In this document: positions 57,201 through 64,000 of the stretch, piece by piece | How the letters are laid out: every line of letters starts with the position of its first letter | Position numbering within the stretch: the stretch's first letter is position 1 | Assembly: GCA_905250125.1 (NCBI GenBank) | Contig: CAJNOL010000139.1 | Coordinates: forward strand, 19,483-83,482 | Length of the DNA: 64,000 nt | DNA from: Rotaria sordida | Taxonomy: Eukaryota > Rotifera > Eurotatoria > Philodinida > Philodinidae | Direction: 5' to 3' | Made by a program: the position numbers and the translations under genes | The notes under the pieces: generated by a model | What the model was told of the DNA's origin: nothing | What the model saw: the letters and a program-made list of their open reading frames with translations, nothing else | Databases searched by the model: none

Positions 57201-59032
57201 CTGGAGAAGATGAAAAGAACGTCGTGCTCTACCATCTATAAGATCGACAAAAAGATTGCCATAACGATAAAAGATTTGATATTGAAGAGTCAAGAACCAA
57301 AATGCACAATAAAGAATGCCGAGAAAATGATAGTTGATGTTTCGAACTGAGAATGTCATTGATGACTTTTTTATATAGAGTCAATATAGTCATTTTAAAA
57401 GACTAATTTCATTGAATAGCGATAAAATATCTGTCACAGAGGATTTTAACATATATTACCTTGATCATTAATGTCTCCTTAGATTCTACTAATATGTGGA
57501 AGAATATTGCTCTTCTATCTTATTGTTTTTCTCATGAAGATCGATATCAGAATTATATGTTCTGAATAAACTTAAAACATTTCGCTTGTTAAGGAATTAG
57601 GACGTTCATAGTAAACTCTATCTAAATGATTGTTTTTTGTAGATGAAATTACGCATTTTAATGTATGCTGAGCTTGAATCTCTTCGTAGTGGTAACTTGA
57701 TAGTTAACTATTTCACTTAGAAGAGATAATATATAGTTTTGCAGTTTATTGTCAGCTTGTAAAAGAAAAAACAGAAGAAAAAGGAAAAAGACATTTTGAA
57801 AGCATGTATTCGTATTGATAGTTAGAAGAAAAAGTGTTATATTTATTTGATTTGTTCTATATTTCAATTAAGAAATGTTTTAATATACCAATTTTGTCTC
57901 AAAGATAGTCGATGAAATCTTCAACGGTTGAAAGTATTTTAATTTGACTTTTTCTTTTGTAATATCTAATAACTACGTAACTAGTTAACAAATATATTCC
58001 CATAATGACAAAGTAGAAAATATTCTAGCAGATTATCAAGAAGTTGAAAATTCACGATAAATTGTCGCCTATTATATGTTGGCAGCTGGTTCCAGTATGA
58101 TAGATTAGTACGTGAATGTGTTTTATCCAATCTATTTTATCATGAGAAAATCAGCAAATTTATTTTCATCGAAAATTCTTGAACTGATGCAGAATTTGTG
58201 GATTTTAACTGAAATAAAAGAGTAGTTAGACATTTTTTTAGAATTTTATGAAATTAATTTTCAGTTACTGAAAATGTGAATGAGAAAATACATATTTCTG
58301 TCTTCAAATGCAAACGAAACAATTAATGGAAAACTTGCCTTAATTGTTAGATAGACGACATTTGTTTTACATTTCACCGATGAATAAATAATTCATTTAA
58401 TGTCATTCATTAGGAGTCATTCTTAACACATTAGAATTGTAAAAACATCGTAATAGTATGTATCATGATTGAAAAAATCGTTTTGATAGTTTAAAAGAAA
58501 AAGATTTTCGAAGAATTCTTCGGTTTTTTGTTCAGATGAAACATAAAAGAATTGAAATCGATAGTTATTTATAGAATTTTTTTGTTCGCACATCATTTTT
58601 ACCAACTGATGGATAACACGTTTCGGTGAAGAATTAGTTATTAGAAACAGAACTAAAAGGTACTTTTTTAATTGAGTTTGATGGAAAACATCGAATAGGA
58701 GAAACATGAGACAGGAAAATGTTGAAGTGCAAAATATCTAAAAGAGAATTTTTCTGACTCAGAAATAATACTAAGACATTCTATTTAAATATGTAGAAAA
58801 AAAGAACAACTATTAAAATAACAAGCACATGTCTATCTTACTTTTTTTGTCCGCCGAACATTAAAGTGAATCCGGTCAGTAACTGTTTCGACTTTATTTC
58901 ATCGCATTTAGTACATGAGTCCGGATTTGAGATGTGGTATGAGTGTCCAGGTTTCTGACTGCGGCTGTTGACTGAAGAGTATGAAGAAAGATAATCTGCA
59001 AGTGGAACAAAGTACTTCGTCAAACCTGCAAG

Positions 59033-59340
59033 TTGATGCTTTCAGAAAGTAAAGAATATAATTATAGTACAAGAAAAGGTGAGGAACTTGATCAATGTCT
59101 ACTGTGTGAGTTTGATAAGAAAAAAGACAATAGAACCATTAGATTTTGTAAAGATCATCATAAGAAATTTCCATTTCGTTCAAAATATGCTCGATCGATC
59201 TTATCAATTCCTGCAATAACAACGAATGTACAAAGAGCATTTTCCACTGTTGGTTGAATCCTAAACAAAAGAAGAACAAATCTTCCACCAGATAATTCAA
59301 AACATTTCATTAATAAGATCATCAGAAAAGCATTTATATA
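59033..59340 (+). pseudogene. hAT transposase C-terminal (dimerisation) fragment, broken
   Basis: The frame from 59033 encodes a Cys/His-containing stretch, then ARSILSIPAITTNVQRAFST at about 59185-59250, the hallmark of the hAT C-terminal dimerisation domain (A-x-x-x-LSIPA-T-x-x-ER-FS-x-G). A TGA follows directly after STVG, and the same frame continues ILNKRRTNLPPDN, the normal family continuation, so the stop is a disabling mutation. The upstream catalytic domain is not recognisable. The element is dead. Confidence 0.75.
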
Positions 59341-59639
59341 AGAAATAAATTATTTATTTCTGTTTGTTGGTTTTATTCTTACTCATAGGAGTTATCTTAC
59401 TTTCTGTTATTCTTTTTCTTGAATATTTTTCAAATGACATTCTATAGTAAAGCTTATGCATCTAGGTTATGTATATTATATCATTTTCTTTCCATTCTTT
59501 TTTTGATACTCATGTATGTTATGAGTTACTATTATTATTAAATGGATTTAAATAAAACAATGTTTCATGATACAATGAACAAACGTTTCTTCTTTTGAAC
59601 TATATTGGATATTACAATATAGGCAGTACATCAAATTAG

Positions 59640-59770
59640 TAGGGTATCCTCCTACCCGGTCCTGCTCTGAGAACCGGGTAGGACAGGGCAGGGCAAAGTG
59701 CATTTTTACTCTTATACCTTTTTTGCCAATAGGACAGGGTGCGAAAGAAGCACCCTATGGACACCTCTGG
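59640..59770. repeat. GC-rich inverted-repeat block, probable MITE end
   Basis: Contains CTACCCGGTCCTGCTCTGAG followed by the near-inverse CGGGTAGGACAGGGCAGGGC, then GCACCCTATGGACACCTCTGG, whose inverse begins CAGAGGTGTCC like a hAT terminus. It lies 300 bp downstream of the hAT transposase fragment, so it may be that element's or a derivative's end. Confidence 0.5.
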
Positions 59771-60040
59771 TGCAAATATTGTACTCAGATAAAAAGAAAA
59801 TATGAATGAATTTTTACAAAAAACCACAAACAATTGGTAATAAATTTCCACAGAAATCAATTCACATCTATTTAATGACGACATCTATATACTTTTCCAC
59901 GATTTGTCGATTATATTGCTTTGATCGGTCCTTCATTCCACCCATCTAACTTTATCTTTTTTTTTTTTTTTGTTGTTCCTCTCATCACTCCATAGATACA
60001 ATTCGATTTCGTCTCCTGTTTGTTTTCTCTCCATTCAAAA

Positions 60041-63000
60041 ATGCTGATAAAATTTCTTTTAATCAATTTAATATTATTTCTTTTATTCATAATTCATGTC
60101 ATCAACAGTATAGGTAAATAATAAAATTTCTTTTCTTTTCTTTGAATAAACATTAATAAAAATGTCCTCATTTTAGAACAATGTAATTCAAAAGAAACAT
60201 GTTCATCATGCCTATCATTATCAAATCAATGCGCTTGGTGTACTCAGGTAAAATGAATAAATTCAAAAAATAAATAAATAAATCATTTAAAATTTATTCA
60301 ATAGAATTCAACTGATATTTCAACACGTAATGGTTCATTTTTTCATTGTGATACAATTGATAATTTACAAATAACATGTCCAGATCATTTAATATCATTT
60401 AAAAGCTATCATTATGTTTTGCAAAATGATTCTCTCTCAAATGCCATTAATAATACATCACAAGCTGTTCAATTATCACCTCAAGCTGTTCATGTTGTAT
60501 TACGGATAAGTAAGATAAACAAAAAAATTAAAATATTATTCTTATTATTTATTTTTTTTTGTTTCTTTTAGATGATTCAGAAAAAATTCCAATACGTTTT
60601 CGTCAAGCTGAAGATTATCCAGTTGATTTATATTTTCTTATGGATTTATCACATTCAATGCTTGATGATAAAGAAAAATTAAGTCATTTAGGTCGTATAT
60701 TAGCAACAAAAATGCAATCAATAACAAAAAATTTTCGTCTTGGTTTTGGTTCATTTGTTGATAAAAATGTTCCACCATTTGTACAACCAGCACCGAATAC
60801 GTAAAACATAATTTAAAGAGAAAAATTTTAATCAAATAGTTTTTTATTTTCAATTAGAGTTGAACGTCCATGTCCAACTAGTTATAGTGGACCATGTGTT
60901 AAAGCTTATGGATATAAACATCATATGAGTTTATCAGAAAATGTTACTGAATTTGAAGTTAGAATTTTATAATAATAATAATAATAAAAGATATCAAAAT
61001 TTTGCTTGTATTTTTAGTATCAAGTGCAAGAAGCGCCAGTTTCAGGAAATATTGATGCACCCGAAGGTGGACTTGATGCTGTTATGCAAGCTATTGTTTG
61101 TGATGTATGTCAATTGATTTAAATTTGAAAAAAAGAGTAGATTTTCATTTGATTTTTAAAGGATGTTATTGGCTGGAGAAATGATTCTCGAAAATTAATT
61201 GTCTTTTCAACCGATGCCGGTTTTCATTATGCAGGCGATGGACGAGTATGTAATGAATATACTATTAATAGTTTATTTCTAGCAATGAATTACTAAGTCT
61301 TGTAACATTTAGTAAAGTTCCTCGAAAAATCATGCTATGGTTGATTGTAAATGCCTTTGTAACGATTAGATTTTTCAGTAGAATAATACAAAACCTCATA
61401 TGTTCACATTTTTTTTAGCAATAGCATTGAGATAATTTATACCATCAATCGAAGTATTCGTTAACGAGTTGTTTTTTCTTTTTTTTTTATCATTACTTAA
61501 ATTGTTTCCAAACATGATCAAAATGATTCACCTTCGAAAAAAATAATATATATATATATATATATATATTAGATTTTGCAGAGGATACCAAAAATATAAA
61601 TAATATTATTCTTTACAATAGATTTTTTATTATTTAGAAAAAGAAAAAAAATTCTTTCATCGTATTTTTCTTCTATATTTAGTTGGCAGGTATTATTGAA
61701 CCAAATGATGGTGAATGTCATATGACTAATAATGAATATACACATAGTGATAAGCAAGTAAGAATTTAATTTTTCTTGAATAAAAAAAAGATAAAATAGA
61801 AAAATCATTTTTTTTTGTTAGGATTATCCATCTATTGGACAAATAAGTGCAAAATTAAGTGAAAAAAATGTGAATATTATATTTGCTGTAACACAATCTC
61901 AATTAGCACTTTATCAAACACTTACTGAATTGATTGATGGAGCGGTTGTTGGAGAATTAAAACAAGATTCAAGTAATATTGTTAATTTAATTAGTCAAAA
62001 TTATAAAGTATTTTTTTTTTCTATGCATTAAACAAATTGAATAATTCTTTTCGGTATTTAGAAAATTTCATCATCTGTTATGATGATGGTTTCCAATGAT
62101 TTACCTGATGGTTTAACAGTTAAATTTACACCTGATTGTCAAGAGTAATTCTGAAATTTTTCGAAATCTGTTTTTTTTTTCTATGATTTCTTTTAGAAAT
62201 AAACGAGATAAACCTGAATGTACTGTTAGTGTTGGTGGTGTTGTAAGTCAAATCAATAAAATTGTTCATTAGATTTTTTTTGATTTTCTTTCATTCAGCT
62301 TAATTTTGAAGTCGAAATTCTTGCAACAAAATGTATAAATAATGGTTCAGCAACAACATTTTCAATTTATACACATGGATTAAATGATAAAATGCGTATA
62401 ACAGTACAAACAAATTGTTCATGTTCATGTTCAAAAGTTCCACGTCAAATAAATAGTCCAAAATGTTCAAATCATGGTACATATGAATGTGGTGTATGTA
62501 CATGTGCAAAAGGTTTTTATGGACGTGAATGTGAATGTGATACAGCATCACCAACAGTTGAATCTAAAATTGAGCGATGTAAAAAGTGAGAATGAAAAAA
62601 AATTGTTTTTTTTTTTTGAAAATTAATTTGAGTTTTATATAGACCGGGCTCATCGGATGTTTGTTCTGGAAGAGGACAATGTGTTTGTGGACGATGTAAA
62701 TGTGAAACAGCAACAATTGAAGTAAGATAGAAAAGAAAGAATAATTTAGGATTTTATTTTTCTCTTAATTATTTAGCCTGGTCAACGTATTTATGGTGAT
62801 TATTGTGAATGTGATGATTTTTCATGTCCAAGAAAAAATGATCTTGTTTGTTCGGGTATGATGTTGAAATTGTTTAAGAAAATTATATTTATTTTATTTC
62901 AAATATATGTATTTAGGACCTGATCATGGTATATGTAGTTGTGATAAACGATGTAAATGTCGAGAAGATTGGACAGGAGATGATTGTTCATGTACAACAA

Positions 63001-64000
63001 AAACTGATAGTTGTCTTGTTAATAATGTAAAGGAAATTTTTTTTTTTTATTGTTGCAACCTTTTTCTTTTAGACTATTTGTAATAATCAAGGTGTATGTG
63101 AATGTGGTCGATGTAAATGTAATAAAGATTCCGGATACCTTGGACCAACATGTGAAGATTGTCCTGTAAGTGAATTCATATAGTTATATTATCATATTTT
63201 AGTTTGAATAAACTAATTAGCATATTTTTCATTTTGGAATTTATTATTTGAAAAAAGAAATAGATACAATTGAATTTTGTTCTTTGAAATAAAATAAATA
63301 TAAAATGCATGTTAAAAATCTACAGAGATTTTAAATACTGAAATCAGTTTGATAAAATGTGTTTGAATTATATTGCAATCAATTCTAGCTTAGAGAACTC
63401 TTTAAGAAATAAACGAGAAGTATGTTCTAAAAAAGACATCTAAAATAAATATATACGAAACCACAAGAAGTAATTTGTCGGAATCGGGGCTACGAGAGAA
63501 AAGCTATCCAAACCAGAACAAAATATTATAGTTAAGTATTCTATAGTTGTAAGCAAATCATCTTATAAACCATCAATTGGAATATAATTCAAGAGAGATA
63601 GTCCAAAAAACTGCTAGTTCTCGACTAAAATTTAAAAAAAATGTGTATTGAATAATTTTTTAGAGCTAACACAAATAACTTCTCGAATAGTTTTCTCTCT
63701 ACTGGAACCACTGGAAAAGAAGCCATCGTAACTATGACTCGGACAGGTAGAAAAAAAAGTCACAGAGATTGGAACCAAAAAGACTTGATCCCATACATCT
63801 CTAAACTAGAATGATGAAGCTTATGTGTATTTTTGACAGATCGTAGTAAAGATGTCAAGCAATGTGTAAATCAAACGATTGGATTCTATTGAAATAACTT
63901 ATTAAATATGCATAAAATCTTCTAGAGTTTTTCTCAATTTTCTTTTAGACATGTGAACATCGATGTGCTGCTACGAAAGATTGTGTTCTTTGTAAAATAT
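60041..64000 (+). CDS. Integrin beta subunit (5' part, multi-exon, runs off window)
   Basis: Cell-surface adhesion receptor subunit pairing with an alpha chain. Exon 1 encodes a signal peptide ([20 protein letters not shown]). Next comes a PSI domain ([20 protein letters not shown]), then the beta-I domain with the [21 protein letters not shown], the CPTSYSGPC specificity loop, [15 protein letters not shown] and [32 protein letters not shown] and [20 protein letters not shown] follow. A hybrid region and cysteine-rich I-EGF repeats come next ([52 protein letters not shown]). MIDAS and ADMIDAS residues are present, so ligand binding looks intact. Introns are short except at about 61250-61680 and 63170-63945. 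The last visible exon reads [16 protein letters not shown]; the transmembrane and NPxY tail lie beyond the window. Confidence 0.96.
61548..61569. repeat. (AT)n microsatellite in an integrin intron
   Basis: Uninterrupted AT dinucleotide run in the 0.43-kb intron between exons encoding GDGR and LAGII. Similar short (TA)n runs occur at about 5082-5098, 9441-9458, 30441-30458, 45995-46013 and 49440. Confidence 0.85.
63170..63945 (+). repeat. Integrin intron, 0.8 kb, with dispersed repeat
   Basis: No coding sequence. About 63690-63815 (GGAACCACTGG, ACTCGGACAGG, TTGATCCCATACATCTCTAA) is GC-richer. Its end resembles the TCCCTACACATTTCTAA end of the 21.7-21.8 kb patch, suggesting one shared element family. 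Confidence 0.5.

Larger units (their letters stand above)
49242..60040. other. Gene-poor, repeat-rich interval of 10.8 kb
   Basis: No convincing host gene was seen on either strand. Frames at 49553-49936, 53718-53951, 54304-54543, 56180-56389, 56903-57235 and 58423-58707 lack recognisable domains, and several overlap repeats. The interval holds an inverted-repeat element (50480-51385), ATCT-type microsatellites, GGGTA-rich dispersed repeats (56.0, 57.1, 59.65 kb) and a broken hAT transposase (59.0-59.35 kb). Confidence 0.6.

Overview
The window is animal nuclear DNA, very AT-rich, with many short GT-AG introns (mostly 50-100 bp) between clearly conserved metazoan proteins. Integrin beta, adrenodoxin, RUNDC3 and an MDC1-type FHA protein mark it as an animal. 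The compact introns, AT-rich codon use, decayed Tc1/hAT elements and closely packed same-strand genes fit a bdelloid rotifer (Rotaria/Adineta type). That placement is my inference; I could run no database search. All names rest on motifs read by eye.

Left part (1-6.8 kb). An MDC1-like DNA-damage mediator runs on the minus strand off the left edge, with an N-terminal FHA domain followed by a tandem array of TQ-x-Y motifs. Divergent from it is a polyamine (spermine) oxidase whose stop codon is followed by a further 64 open codons. Next comes a very small INCENP-like protein on the minus strand that keeps only the IN-box and tail.

Centre (9.6-38 kb). Three minus-strand genes are tightly stacked in transcription order: the proteasome adaptor ECM29 (37.8-22.7 kb), mitochondrial ferredoxin/adrenodoxin FDX1 (22.65-22.18 kb), and VPS15/PIK3R4, the PI3-kinase VPS34 regulatory subunit (22.05-9.6 kb). 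The gaps are only 82 and 131 bp. Each downstream ATG is preceded by a polypyrimidine-AG splice acceptor with no local donor, which suggests a spliced-leader operon. Large introns of VPS15 and ECM29 hold a dead Tc1/mariner transposase, two long fold-back elements and other dispersed repeats.

Right part (38-49 kb). Plus-strand genes follow: an RBM7/RBM11-like RNA-binding protein (divergent from ECM29), a RUNDC3-like RUN-domain protein, an intronless SnoaL-like/DUF4440 protein and the phosphatase DUSP12. A convergent minus-strand B-box/coiled-coil/SR-rich protein follows. From 49.2 to 60.0 kb I see no convincing host gene: this stretch holds a long inverted-repeat element, degenerate ATCT microsatellites, GGGTA-rich dispersed repeats and a broken hAT transposase. 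An integrin beta gene begins at 60.04 kb and runs off the right edge.

The most interesting observations are the TQ-x-Y array in the MDC1-like protein, the candidate ECM29-FDX1-VPS15 trans-spliced operon with acceptors directly before several other start codons, the minimal INCENP, the in-frame extension beyond the polyamine oxidase stop, and a hAT-type MITE with a perfect 8-bp target duplication.
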